From positions 1 through 64,000 of the forward strand of contig JBEKMN010000009.1 of assembly GCA_050008495.1 (NCBI GenBank): a stretch of DNA of 64,000 nucleotides. Reading direction: 5' to 3'. Origin of the DNA: CAVROP01 sp050008495. Its GTDB lineage: Bacteria > Acidobacteriota > Terriglobia > UBA7540. The notes beneath the pieces are model-generated. The model was not told the DNA's origin and ran no database searches. It saw nothing but the letters and a program-made list of their open reading frames with translations. This document shows positions 43,189-51,018 of this stretch, one piece after another. The translations under genes were made by a program, and so were the position numbers. Within the stretch, counting starts at the first letter, position 1; each line of letters starts with the position of its first letter.

Positions 43189-44478
43189 TCACTTTAGAAA
43201 AGTGCCGCCCCAAACCAGTCCCGGGCCGACTGCGGCCAAAAAGATCAACGGCGCTCGTAAAGGATCGTGTCGTCCGTAGAATTCTGTGAGGGCCTGACAC
43301 AGGCTGACGCCGCAGGTAGCAGACCCGAGATTCCCGCAGGTCCTCGAAATCAACGGGATCTTCTCCAGTGGAACCTGGGCTTTTTCAGCCAGCATCTCGA
43401 CCACGCGCGGATTGGGCTGGTGCAGGGCAAGGTAATCAGCTTCGGCTAGCGGCCGTCCGCTCTTTTTCTCAAGCATTTCGAGGATACGATCAGTTTGGAC
43501 AACCGCAGCATGGGCGAGTGGTTCTCCCTTGAATTGAAGAGCCAAGCCTGCGTTCTCATCGATGTCTACGGTTAACGCCGATGCGAAGTGCCCAGAACAA
43601 CCCCAGACGAAGTCTCCGAGCCTGAGGGTGTGCTCCCGGTCAGTGGCTGCGGCAGACGAGAGAACAAACGCACAAGCCCCGTCGCCAAAGAGACCTCGGA
43701 ATTCTCCAGGCACGCCAGGATGCTTGAGTCTGCGGCTATGGACTTCCGAAGCCACAAGAAGGGCCACTCCTTGGGGAGCGGTGCAAAGCAGGCCCTTCGC
43801 CACGGCTAACGAGTAGATCAAGCCCGCACAGGCTCCGCCGATGTCAAAGGCGCCGCAACCTTCCTGCAAGAGCAGCCGTGAATGCAGCGAAGCGGCGAAC
43901 GAAGGAAGGCGAAGGAACGTGGTGCTCGTGGTCAAGAGAAAGTCGACTCGTTCGACATCGACCCCAGCCGTGTCCAATGCGGTTTCGGCGGCCTTCTGAC
44001 CCAATATCAGTTCATCTTCCGAGGCGTCGGCAAATCGCAGGCTCTGAATTCCTGCCCCATCGCGGATTTTATGCGGTGCAAGGTGCAGATCCTGTTCGAT
44101 CTGTTCTGCGTCGACAGTCATCGATCCCAACGCGTAGCCCCAGCCTCTGATGGTGATCTCTGACCCGTTCTCCGCACTTGTTGCGAAACGTTCCGCAGCG
44201 TGTTGTTCCGTACGTCCTGTATGCGCCGCGCGGATCGCCTCCGCCAGTTCTCGAATACTCTTCGGCCGGTTCTCCGGCCAATCGCTGCCGAAATCTCGAA
44301 GACCCGTAGCCGACTCGGCAGAGATGAGAACGTCTACCCAACCCATGGAGTCGAGAGCCCCCGTCCTGACAAGGTCTTCATCATCTTCGGGGTGCGCCTG
44401 GGAAGGGAGTCTACCCGCCACGCACCTCCGGCATATCTCGAGGGCGTGCGATTCGTCCATGTGGGCCGATGAGCTCAT
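43189..44478 (-). CDS. Acyl carrier protein - ketosynthase III (KAS III/FabH-like) fusion
   Basis: 429 aa, two domains. Residues 1-90 are an ACP-like module with the phosphopantetheine attachment motif ALDSMGWVD (Ser44). Residues 105-429 are a thiolase-fold KAS III with the full Cys-His-Asn triad: Cys217 in GGACAGLIYSL, His353 in ALHQPNP and Asn383 in RTCGNLGSAT; spacing matches FabH. So both carrier and condensing enzyme are present in one chain, suggesting self-loading and condensation of a specialised acyl group. Start ATG 44478 overlaps the upstream stop as ATGA. Last gene of the DUF488 - DUF488 - dual-OB operon, not near any fatty-acid or polyketide gene. Confidence 0.85.
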   Translation of the reverse strand: MSSSAHMDESHALEICRRCVAGRLPSQAHPEDDEDLVRTGALDSMGWVDVLISAESATGLRDFGSDWPENRPKSIRELAEAIRAAHTGRTEQHAAERFATSAENGSEITIRGWGYALGSMTVDAEQIEQDLHLAPHKIRDGAGIQSLRFADASEDELILGQKAAETALDTAGVDVERVDFLLTTSTTFLRLPSFAASLHSRLLLQEGCGAFDIGGACAGLIYSLAVAKGLLCTAPQGVALLVASEVHSRRLKHPGVPGEFRGLFGDGACAFVLSSAAATDREHTLRLGDFVWGCSGHFASALTVDIDENAGLALQFKGEPLAHAAVVQTDRILEMLEKKSGRPLAEADYLALHQPNPRVVEMLAEKAQVPLEKIPLISRTCGNLGSATCGVSLCQALTEFYGRHDPLRAPLIFLAAVGPGLVWGGTFLK

Positions 44479-45212
44479 TGGGGCAACCACGCAGCCTGCG
44501 GCTGCGGAAAAAGCGAGTCCAGCATGAGCCAGCACTTCTTCTCTTCGATTGACCTGCCTCGCGCCAGACCGATTCGTGCAAACCGGTGAGGAGATCGCAG
44601 GAGTTCCGTGCGAATTGATCCGTTGAGGAAAGCTTCCGCGCTTGGGGCTGTTCCTGACTGCGGCTGGCTTCGAACGAGTTCGCTGAAGAACTGACGCCAT
44701 TCGCGATCCACCACAGGCAGGCTGTACAGGATTTCACCGGAGGGCAGCAGCAACTTGGCGCGCAGATTCGCTTCACCGCGCTCACTAAGGACGCGAAACC
44801 GGATGTTTCTGAATTCGAACCCGCAGATTGAGCGCGTCGCAGAAGTCGGCTCCGCCCAGGCGTTGCCTCCTTGCACGTCAGTATGCAGTTGGCATCTGAA
44901 GAGTTCGTCGAGGTTGGCGGATACTTCCGCCGTCCGAAGCATTTCAACCAACTCGGCCTCGCCTATTTGCTCACCCGTCGGAGCCAATCCGTGGGTATTC
45001 TGATCCTCAACGTGGGGCATTGAAGCCGGGGTGGTAGCGGGCGAAAAGCGAATGATGCTTCCCCGCCCGTAGGGAAAGAACGCGGGCCAGGCGTGGCTCC
45101 TCTGCGGCAGCGGCCGGACCGAACGGAAGGCGCCTTGCGCGGTTCGTTCCAATCCGATAACACAATACCCTTGGGCCATCACCGTGATGTCCGACAGAGT
45201 TAATTCCCTCAC
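44475..45212 (-). CDS. Predicted dual OB-fold domain protein (245 aa)
   Basis: The N-terminus RELTLSDITVMAQGYCVIGL followed by RSVRPLP resembles the start of dual-OB-domain proteins found near DUF488 genes (pattern: strand, 'T..GYCV.G', 'RP'); the recognition is from memory of that family and is moderate. The rest is beta-rich (CGFEFRNIRFRVLSERGEAN, KLLLPSGEILYSLPV) as an OB-type protein would be; the C-terminal 50 residues (FARIGLARGRSIEEKKCWLM) form a second conserved-looking block. GTG 45212 overlaps the upstream DUF488 stop as GTGA; the frame runs further up but would lie inside that gene. No catalytic motif seen; nucleic-acid or ligand sensing is inferred. Confidence 0.65.
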   Translation of the reverse strand: MRELTLSDITVMAQGYCVIGLERTAQGAFRSVRPLPQRSHAWPAFFPYGRGSIIRFSPATTPASMPHVEDQNTHGLAPTGEQIGEAELVEMLRTAEVSANLDELFRCQLHTDVQGGNAWAEPTSATRSICGFEFRNIRFRVLSERGEANLRAKLLLPSGEILYSLPVVDREWRQFFSELVRSQPQSGTAPSAEAFLNGSIRTELLRSPHRFARIGLARGRSIEEKKCWLMLDSLFPQPQAAWLPQ

Positions 45213-45709
45213 GGTTTTTTGCGAATCGGTTTCCTGCGCTGCCGTCCTTCCTCGGAGACCAGATGCTTCACTTCGACTGAGTGGGCTTGCGAGGACCAAT
45301 GCCGCGCGAGCATTTCGGCTACCAGGCGCCGGTGACACTGGTCGGGTTGAGCCTCCGAGCAAAGGAGCGCGATTCTTCCCTCAAAGCGAGAGGGATCTAG
45401 CTCGTCGAGAACTCTCCTTTGCGCCATCAACTCCTCAAAGGACTTCTCGTACTGCGCCCAGTCGTGCGTCTTGCGATAGGCAGCCCGAATCTCCGGGCTC
45501 GGAGCGAGCATGGGCTGGTAGTCGTAGGCAATTCCAGCGATTCGATCGAGGAAGAAAGCAAGGTCGGGGTACTTCGCGAACCCTGCGAGTTGCCCGACAC
45601 GATTCTCCCGGATGTCAATCAGCTTCTCCACACGAGCTTCTTGAAGAAGCCGGAAAAACTCTGCCGCGTTCTTCTTCGTGAAGCCGATGGTGAAGATCGT
45701 TGAAGTCAT
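45209..45709 (-). CDS. DUF488 family protein, short copy (166 aa)
   Basis: DUF488 features: TSTIFTIGFTKKNAAEFF start, LIDIRENRVGQLAGFAK, and the Cys-rich signature LLCSEAQPDQCHRRLVAEML near the C-terminus. The family is of unknown biochemistry; the Cys...CHR motif suggests thiol or metal chemistry, and members often sit in nucleic-acid or defence-related contexts. ATG 45709 follows the upstream stop by 8 bp; a TTG at 45724 with AGGAG closer by is an alternative start. Ends overlapping the dual-OB start. Confidence 0.85.
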   Translation of the reverse strand: MTSTIFTIGFTKKNAAEFFRLLQEARVEKLIDIRENRVGQLAGFAKYPDLAFFLDRIAGIAYDYQPMLAPSPEIRAAYRKTHDWAQYEKSFEELMAQRRVLDELDPSRFEGRIALLCSEAQPDQCHRRLVAEMLARHWSSQAHSVEVKHLVSEEGRQRRKPIRKKP

Positions 45710-45717
45710 GGCCAGTG

Positions 45718-46371
45718 CTACCAAGACTCCTGCGCGACGGGGTTCACCCGAAAAGCGAATCTCTCGGCCTGGAGTCGGTAGGCATCCTCCAACGCGTCGC
45801 TGCGAGCCTGCGGGAAAAGGGTGTTTGTGGCGACGGACCCCAAGCCGTTGGCCTTGAGCAGCCGATCTTCGGCTGCTTCTTGGGTTTCGATTTGGCCCCC
45901 TTTACGGATGTGCAGCGGATCAACTCCCAGCTTGACCAGTTCCGGGCAAACCATCATAAAACGGTGACACTCTAAGGGGTCCTCCTCCGCGCACATCATC
46001 GCCGCCGGCCCGTCCTCCAGTTCCTTCAAGAGACGTTCTACCCCTCTCTGGAACGCGTAAGATTTGCGGCGCGCCGCATAGTCAACCACTCCATTGGGGC
46101 GGTAAGCGTCGGCGTCGTCCGGGCGACCTCCGAGTTCTTCGCCGAGGAAGAGGTACGAGATGTTCTCGGCAGCAAGCAGCTTCTCGAGGACGGGCTGGCT
46201 GAAATGAGAGAGGCGTGCACTTTGGGGCACGCTGCGCACATCGGCCACAAGCTCGACACCACAGTCCTTGAGCAATTTAGCGAATGGCCCGAACTCCAAG
46301 ACAGAGTGGCCTATGGTAAATAGGGGACGTAGCGCACTCGAACCGGCTTCCGGAGAGGTCTCGCGCTTCAC
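45718..46371 (-). CDS. DUF488 family protein, long copy (217 aa)
   Basis: DUF488: LFTIGHSVLEFGPFAKLL start after a 16-residue extension, VADVRSVPQSARLSHFSQ, YLFLGEELGGRPDD, and CAEEDPLECHRFMM signature. It resembles the ubiquitous longer DUF488 type (TIGHS... LGGRP), while its downstream neighbour is the shorter, diverged type. GTG 46371 has AAAGGAG at 8-bp spacing; a GTG two codons earlier is too close to that site. First gene of the four-gene operon and divergent from the Tat-exported dehydrogenase gene (154 bp between). Confidence 0.88.
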   Translation of the reverse strand: MKRETSPEAGSSALRPLFTIGHSVLEFGPFAKLLKDCGVELVADVRSVPQSARLSHFSQPVLEKLLAAENISYLFLGEELGGRPDDADAYRPNGVVDYAARRKSYAFQRGVERLLKELEDGPAAMMCAEEDPLECHRFMMVCPELVKLGVDPLHIRKGGQIETQEAAEDRLLKANGLGSVATNTLFPQARSDALEDAYRLQAERFAFRVNPVAQESW

Positions 46372-46525
46372 GCTCACTTCTCCTTTCGAACGGTCGAAGC
46401 ATATCACAAGGATCATCGGAGGGCATCACTTTGACGGGATACTCTCGGACGCCTTGGACGGACCCTAACTAAGCAGCCGAATCTTGGTGTAAGATTCACT
46501 CTGAACTTAATCACTGGAGGGTCCG

Positions 46526-47860
46526 ATGCCTGGAACGCCGGAGAACACGCTTGACCGCAGGTCATTTCTGAATCGCACTGCTTCGATGCTGGCCGGAACC
46601 GCGCTGGGAAGCACGGCGGTTTCTTACGGGCGCATCGTGGGGGCCAACGATCGCATCTCGCTCGCGCACATTGGAATAGGAAATCGCGGCCGTGAGCTCG
46701 ATTGGCTCGCCTCGCGACTGAAGGAGAAGCACAACGTGGAGATGACCGCCGTGTGCGACCTCTGGAAGGTGAATCGGGAGCGAGCGGTACACGCGAATGA
46801 AACTTATTACGGCCGAGCGCCTCGCCAGTTCCAGCATCTCGAGGAGTTGCTTCAGTTGCAGGACGTGGACGCCGTGCTGATCTCCACCCCCGAACATTCG
46901 CATTCGCCCATTCTGAAGCTCGTGGCCGAGGCCGGGAAAGATGCGTATGTCGAGAAGCCCATGGGCAACGTATTGGCAGAAGTTAAGGCGGCGCGCGATG
47001 CCGTGCAGCAACAAAAGCGCATCGTTCAGGTCGGCACGCAGCATCGCAGCGAGCTGTATCCCCAGGCGGCTTGCGATGTCATCCAGTCCGGGGCGCTGGG
47101 CGACGTGAGTAAGATCGAGATTGTCTGGAACTATCACGGGCCGCGTTGGCGAGGGCGCCACGAAGTGAAGCATCTCCGCGCTGAAGATACCGATTGGAAC
47201 AAGTGGCTGATGACCAAGCCGCCACGGCCCTTCGACCCCCAACTTTATTTCGAATTCCGCCTCTACAAGGAGTTTTCGAGCGGCATCTCCGACCAGTGGG
47301 TGAGCCATGCCATCGAGCTTGTCCACTGGTTCATGGATGAGAAGTATCCCAGCTCCGTGGTGGCGCACGGCGGCATCTTCGCCTGGCGAGATGGCCGCGA
47401 GAATCCGGACACCTTCCAGGCGCTGTTTGAATATCCCAAGGGATTCATGGTCAGTTACTCGACGAGTTTCGGCAACGACGCGCCCAGCTTCACTCGTTAC
47501 ATGGGGAAGAAAGCGACGCTCATGAACATCGGGGGCGAAGGCAGTCCTCGATATAAATTGGTCGAGGAGAAAGGCAACCACGAAGATAACCCCGACATCG
47601 ACCGGCAGCGCGCCGAAAAAGACATCCTGCTTCCCGGCGACCAGAAGGTGCCCCCCGAAGGGATGGGAGACCTTGACCTGCACCACATGGAAAACTGGTT
47701 CGAGTGCCTGCGTAGCCGCCAGGAACCGAGGGCGCCCGTGAGCGATGGCTATGCGCACTCAGTGGCCTGCATCATGGCGGCCGAGGCCTACTGGGCCGGC
47801 AAGAAGCTCTACTACCATCCGGGCACGGAAACGATTCAGGACCACGCCACGGAGTCGTGA
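46526..47860 (+). CDS. Tat-exported Gfo/Idh/MocA-family oxidoreductase
   Basis: 444 aa. Twin-arginine signal: LDRRSFLNRTAS followed by a hydrophobic stretch to about residue 35, so the protein folds with cofactor in the cytoplasm and is exported. Rossmann domain: AHIGIGNRGRELDW, VLISTPEHSHSP and AYVEKPMGNV (EKP). The C-terminal domain ends with DGYAHSVACIMAAEAYWAG, the pattern of Tat-signal dehydrogenases abundant in Acidobacteria and Planctomycetes, where members act on glycans (some as NAD-bound glycoside hydrolases of GH109 type). CTGGAGGGT precedes the ATG. Single gene. Confidence 0.9.
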   Translation: MPGTPENTLDRRSFLNRTASMLAGTALGSTAVSYGRIVGANDRISLAHIGIGNRGRELDWLASRLKEKHNVEMTAVCDLWKVNRERAVHANETYYGRAPRQFQHLEELLQLQDVDAVLISTPEHSHSPILKLVAEAGKDAYVEKPMGNVLAEVKAARDAVQQQKRIVQVGTQHRSELYPQAACDVIQSGALGDVSKIEIVWNYHGPRWRGRHEVKHLRAEDTDWNKWLMTKPPRPFDPQLYFEFRLYKEFSSGISDQWVSHAIELVHWFMDEKYPSSVVAHGGIFAWRDGRENPDTFQALFEYPKGFMVSYSTSFGNDAPSFTRYMGKKATLMNIGGEGSPRYKLVEEKGNHEDNPDIDRQRAEKDILLPGDQKVPPEGMGDLDLHHMENWFECLRSRQEPRAPVSDGYAHSVACIMAAEAYWAGKKLYYHPGTETIQDHATES

Positions 47861-47884
47861 AGAAAGACGCGAAAGTAGTGAAAC

Positions 47885-47907
47885 AGCCCTCTCCCTAACG
47901 GAGAGGG
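47885..47907. terminator. Hairpin after the Tat-exported dehydrogenase gene
   Basis: CCCTCTCC-CTAAC-GGAGAGGG, 8-bp stem, followed by a modest TTGTCGTTT. May act as a terminator; the sequence also resembles the right end of the 68-bp repeat family. Confidence 0.4.
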
Positions 47908-47937
47908 TTGTCGTTTCGTAAGCAGAAGCGAATATGT

Positions 47938-49473
47938 ATGGCAACGCATGCTGAAAGTGAATCTCTTCAAAAGCTTCGCGACGAGATCGAGCTCTTCATA
48001 AACTCTCTCTCTCATCCTATTGTGGTGGAAGACGAGGTCGAGCTTTTTGACCTCTCGGCGAGCCAGTGGCGGCTCTCGGTGGAATTCGGCAAGCTGATAT
48101 TCTCGGCCTGGAACGCCGCACGCTCGGTGAGCCGGAAGATCGAGGAGGTCGCCTACCGCGACGGCGAGCGGCTTGGCGTCTTTGCGCGCAAGGCCGGTGG
48201 CCGTGAGACGGTCACCCTGGAATTCCGTCCGGCGGATCGCGCCGCCGGCCAGGCGGATAAGGCGCCGGCACGCGCGGCTTTTCAGAAACAGTTGCTCGCC
48301 ATGCTGGCGCGGCAATACCCAGGCTGCAGCTTCGAGCGCGTCAGCCACCGGTCTGATCGGGAACACTCGTTTTCGGCCTGGTACACAAGAGGCGTGGCGC
48401 GGCAGGGCCGCACGGCTTGGGCCTTTCTCGGCGTGAGCGAAAATGAATCCCCTGCTGCTTCCGATGCGGCCTTGGCTTTCGGGCTGATCTGGTTGGATTG
48501 GCTGCGCAGCCATTCCGAGCGCGTCACTTATCCCGGGTTGAAATTGATCTTTCCGCCCCGGGCGGCGGAAACGTGCGCGCACCGAGCGGCCTATCTGAAC
48601 CATCGCGCTGTGCAGGTGGAGATTCTCGAGTGGTCGGCCAAGGACGACCCGCCGAGCGTGATCGACTGGAGGGATTACGGCAACGTTGAAACCCGCCTGA
48701 CGCCGCGGCGGGTGGGTGCGGACCTCCTCGAACGCCACAGCGGGCTGCTTTCGCGGCTGCTGGGTGAATATCTCGCCGAGGTTGAGGTGGTAGCCGACGC
48801 CGCAGCCGCGGCACTTTCCATTCGAGTGCTCGGTCTCGAGTTGGCGCGCCTCGAAGGTCTGCTGGCCCCGCGTATCACTTTCGGACTGCCCGGCAGCGCC
48901 CGGCGTCTCCACGAGGGCAATCTCTCAGAATTCCGTCAGTTCCTCGAGACCGCCCTGCGAAGTCGTTGTGCCGCAAGCCCGGACCCCTCCGGCGACCTCT
49001 ACCGGCTTCAGTCTGAGCGCTGGCTTGAGAGTATGGTGGTGCGCGACGTCACCAAACTCGACCCTGCGCTCATGCCCGATTGCGTTTATCCCCAGGTTCC
49101 CGCGTTTACCGGGATGGATCGCGGAGTTATTGATATCCTGCTGGCCACTCGCAGCGGGCGCCTGGCGGTGCTGGAGTTGAAGGTGCACGAGGATATCAAC
49201 CTTCCCCTCCAGGGTCTCGACTACTGGCTGCGCGTCAAGTGGCTGCAGGAGCGCGGACAGCTTCAGCAGTTCGGATATTTTTCGGGAATCGAACTCGCCG
49301 ATTCTTCCCCCCTGCTCTATCTCGTTTGCCCTGCTTTTCGCTTCCACTCCACCACGGGCCGGATGCTCCGTTACCTCGAGCCTACCATCCGCATTCTGCA
49401 GGTGGGCATCAACGACGGCTGGAGGAAGGAAATCAAGATCCTCTTTCGGCGGGAGTTCGAGAGGCAGGCGTGA
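47938..49473 (+). CDS. Large protein with C-terminal PD-(D/E)XK nuclease-like motif, unknown function
   Basis: 511 aa. I do not recognise the whole. From about 355 to 420 the pattern fits a restriction-endonuclease-like fold: an early Glu in SERWLESMVVRD (E364), Asp399 in RGVIDILLATRSG, and Glu413-x-Lys415 in LAVLELKVHED. The N-terminal 330 residues have no clear domain (helical start; basic middle; FGLIWLDWLRSHSERV). The C-terminal 90 residues (LQQFGYFSGIE; LLYLVCPAFRFHSTTGRML) may complete the fold. ATG 47938 chosen; a TTG at 47908 overlaps the upstream hairpin. Stands alone; could act in repair, defence or as a dead fold. Confidence 0.7.
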   Translation: MATHAESESLQKLRDEIELFINSLSHPIVVEDEVELFDLSASQWRLSVEFGKLIFSAWNAARSVSRKIEEVAYRDGERLGVFARKAGGRETVTLEFRPADRAAGQADKAPARAAFQKQLLAMLARQYPGCSFERVSHRSDREHSFSAWYTRGVARQGRTAWAFLGVSENESPAASDAALAFGLIWLDWLRSHSERVTYPGLKLIFPPRAAETCAHRAAYLNHRAVQVEILEWSAKDDPPSVIDWRDYGNVETRLTPRRVGADLLERHSGLLSRLLGEYLAEVEVVADAAAAALSIRVLGLELARLEGLLAPRITFGLPGSARRLHEGNLSEFRQFLETALRSRCAASPDPSGDLYRLQSERWLESMVVRDVTKLDPALMPDCVYPQVPAFTGMDRGVIDILLATRSGRLAVLELKVHEDINLPLQGLDYWLRVKWLQERGQLQQFGYFSGIELADSSPLLYLVCPAFRFHSTTGRMLRYLEPTIRILQVGINDGWRKEIKILFRREFERQA

Positions 49474-49812
49474 TTTGTGGAAAGCTGACGTTAAACGGCA
49501 GGAAGCAGGTTGCGAACGGTTCTCCGTTTGCCGTTTGAAATCTGAAATTTGAAGTTTGATATTGCCGAGTGGGGTGGGCGATGGGCGTGGTGTTGTCAGC
49601 GATCAAGTGGGACTGGGCCTTGAGAGTGCTTAACCCGCTGCGGCCTGCCGCGAATCACGGATGCTTTCGCGATCCCAATCCTTTCCATCCGTTATCCACG
49701 GCAAGCCGCGAGCGGGCCATACAACTGACCGAGTAGTGCTCCAACATCAGACCAAACGTTTTTCACGCGGACTCCTCCAGCACCACGTCCGCGATGCATG
49801 GTAGCCGAGGCC
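49474..49812. other. Intergenic region with inverted repeat and heptamer array
   Basis: Just after the upstream stop, AAACGGCAGG ... TGCCGTTT (49493-49538) can pair and contains a nested AACGGTTCTCCGTT hairpin, a plausible terminator. It runs into a heptamer array GAAATCTGAAATTTGAAGTT (about 49538-49557). The remaining 250 bp show nothing recognisable. Confidence 0.45.
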
Positions 49813-50334
49813 CTAGCCAGCCAGCGGCGAGTCGCTCGAACCGGCAGTTGCCGTGCTGTTCTGGCGGATCACACCCGACTGATCGGTGTAGTAAAAGTTG
49901 GTGCCTGTCGTCCCGGCGCTGACGGGGCTGGCAGTGAAGCTGTAATAATCAATCTTGCCGGTCGTATCTGCGCCGGCTGGTGAATAAACGAATGTGTAAC
50001 CGCTCTTCGAGCTCGTGTTGGTTACCGGTGTGGCTGCTCCTGTGCCTGACAGAACTTCGTCGATTAGGCCAGCAGCACTGGCGGTAGGGCTCGCGGTTGA
50101 GCCAGCCGACGCAGGACCCAAGCAAGCCAAGCTCGCCGAGTAGCCGGTGTTGTAAGTAGTGGAATAAGTAACCTCTGCAGTGTTAAGCGTGCGGAGCGAT
50201 CCCACCGCTGAAGCTTGGTTGGCTGCGATGCGCGAGCGCAGCAAGTTCGGGATCGCAATTGCCGCGATGATCAGAATAATCGCAACTACGATCAACAATT
50301 CAATCAGTGAAAAACCTCGTGGACCTTTCTTCAT
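49813..50334 (-). CDS. Type IV pilin (PilA-like major pilin or pseudopilin)
   Basis: 173 aa. Class III prepilin signal KKGPRG then mature FSLIELLIVVAIILIIAAIA with the conserved Glu at mature position 5; processed by a PilD-type peptidase at Gly7. The long helix ends NLLRSRIAANQASAVGSLRT, and the globular part is rich in Ser/Thr/Ala/Gly with only one Cys, so the usual D-loop disulfide is absent; this is common in acidobacterial and deltaproteobacterial pilins. AAGGAGG precedes the ATG. Sigma-54 promoter upstream. No pilus machinery genes in the window. Confidence 0.92.
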   Translation of the reverse strand: MKKGPRGFSLIELLIVVAIILIIAAIAIPNLLRSRIAANQASAVGSLRTLNTAEVTYSTTYNTGYSASLACLGPASAGSTASPTASAAGLIDEVLSGTGAATPVTNTSSKSGYTFVYSPAGADTTGKIDYYSFTASPVSAGTTGTNFYYTDQSGVIRQNSTATAGSSDSPLAG

Positions 50335-50386
50335 TCTTTCTTCCTCCTTGATATTTTGAGTGCTCTCGTACTCGCACCCGCTTTAG

Positions 50387-50402
50387 TGCAGTTTGCCTGC
50401 CA
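50387..50402 (-). promoter_or_regulatory. Sigma-54 (-24/-12) promoter of the pilin gene
   Basis: Minus-strand TGGCAGG-CAAA-CTGCA: invariant GG (-24) and GC (-12) separated by exactly 10 bp, in good accord with TGGCACG-N4-TTGCA. It lies 53 bp before the ATG, giving a leader of about 40 nt. Pilin genes are commonly RpoN-dependent. Confidence 0.75.
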
Positions 50403-50466
50403 TCTGGGAGTTCAGGTGGTTTCTTTTTTACAAATAACCACTGTCTTATCATGGTGTTGAAAAATC

Positions 50467-50476
50467 CCCTCGCGAG
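50467..50476. promoter_or_regulatory. Palindrome upstream of the sigma-54 promoter, possible enhancer site
   Basis: CCTCGCGAGG, a 10-bp perfect palindrome about 65 bp upstream of the -24 element, a usual distance for a bacterial enhancer-binding protein. A second hairpin GGGCAA...TTGCCC lies at 50489-50515. Confidence 0.3.
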
Positions 50477-50960
50477 GTATGGTCACCCGGGGCAAAAAAA
50501 CGGCTTTCGGTTGCCCTAATTTGTCGAAACAGCATGACGAAATGTGTCATCGCCCGCTCCGCCGGTTTTTGGATATCCTTCCAGGCTTCCAGGCCGTGAA
50601 GCCCTATTTGTCTGTGGCAGGGTTGTCAAGCTTCTCGAGCGTAGAGGCGATAATAAACGGGAGGAGGCCGGAGGTGATTAATAAAACCCCTGAAGAGACA
50701 AGGCAATTCACGGTCTGTAGAATCCGAACTCGCCTCTGGCCGATCCGCCGCATTACCTGCGATAAGTAATTGTCCGCCGAAGCGCAGACTTAAAGCCACC
50801 CTGATTCCGAAGCCCCTTAGCCTCATCCCTGGACAAGCAGCCCATTCCTGGCGAGTAGCTTCGGAGAGCGTGCACGTCCCCCCCATCCTCGCGGAAGGTG
50901 CGTCGCGAGAGCGAGGGGCGAGAGCGTCAATTTGTCTGTTTGGGGCTGAAAACAAATAGC

Positions 50961-50989
50961 TTGACATGAAACAGGCATACCGCTATTCT
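50961..50989 (+). promoter_or_regulatory. Sigma-70 promoter of the suf locus
   Basis: TTGACA (50961-50966), 17-bp spacer, TATTCT (50984-50989). Predicted start near 50997, about 22 nt before the rrf2 ATG. Confidence 0.75.
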
Positions 50990-51014
50990 ATATACGACTA
51001 ATTTGATCGGATAT
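50990..51014 (+). promoter_or_regulatory. IscR/Rrf2-type operator at the suf promoter
   Basis: ATATACGACTAATTTGATCG followed by GATAT: matches about 19 of 25 positions of the Escherichia coli type 1 IscR site (ATASYYGACTRWWWYAGTCRRSTAT), including ATA, GACT, the AT-rich centre, TCRR and TAT. It covers the predicted start site, so binding would repress. The rrf2 gene next to it is the obvious source of the regulator. Confidence 0.7.
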
Positions 51015-51018
51015 CCTA

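Noticed and set aside
46562..47758. 398-codon open frame antisense to the Tat-exported dehydrogenase
   Set aside because: Shadow of a well-supported gene, no start signal, no domain.
50403..50520. c-di-GMP (GEMM) riboswitch before the pilin gene
   Set aside because: GGGCAACCGAAAGCCG looks vaguely similar, but the GACGCAAAGCC core is absent and the sequence lies upstream of the sigma-54 promoter, so it would not be transcribed with the gene.
50479..50769. 96-codon plus-strand frame upstream of the suf promoter
   Set aside because: No ribosome site, no motif, overlaps the pilin upstream regulatory region.
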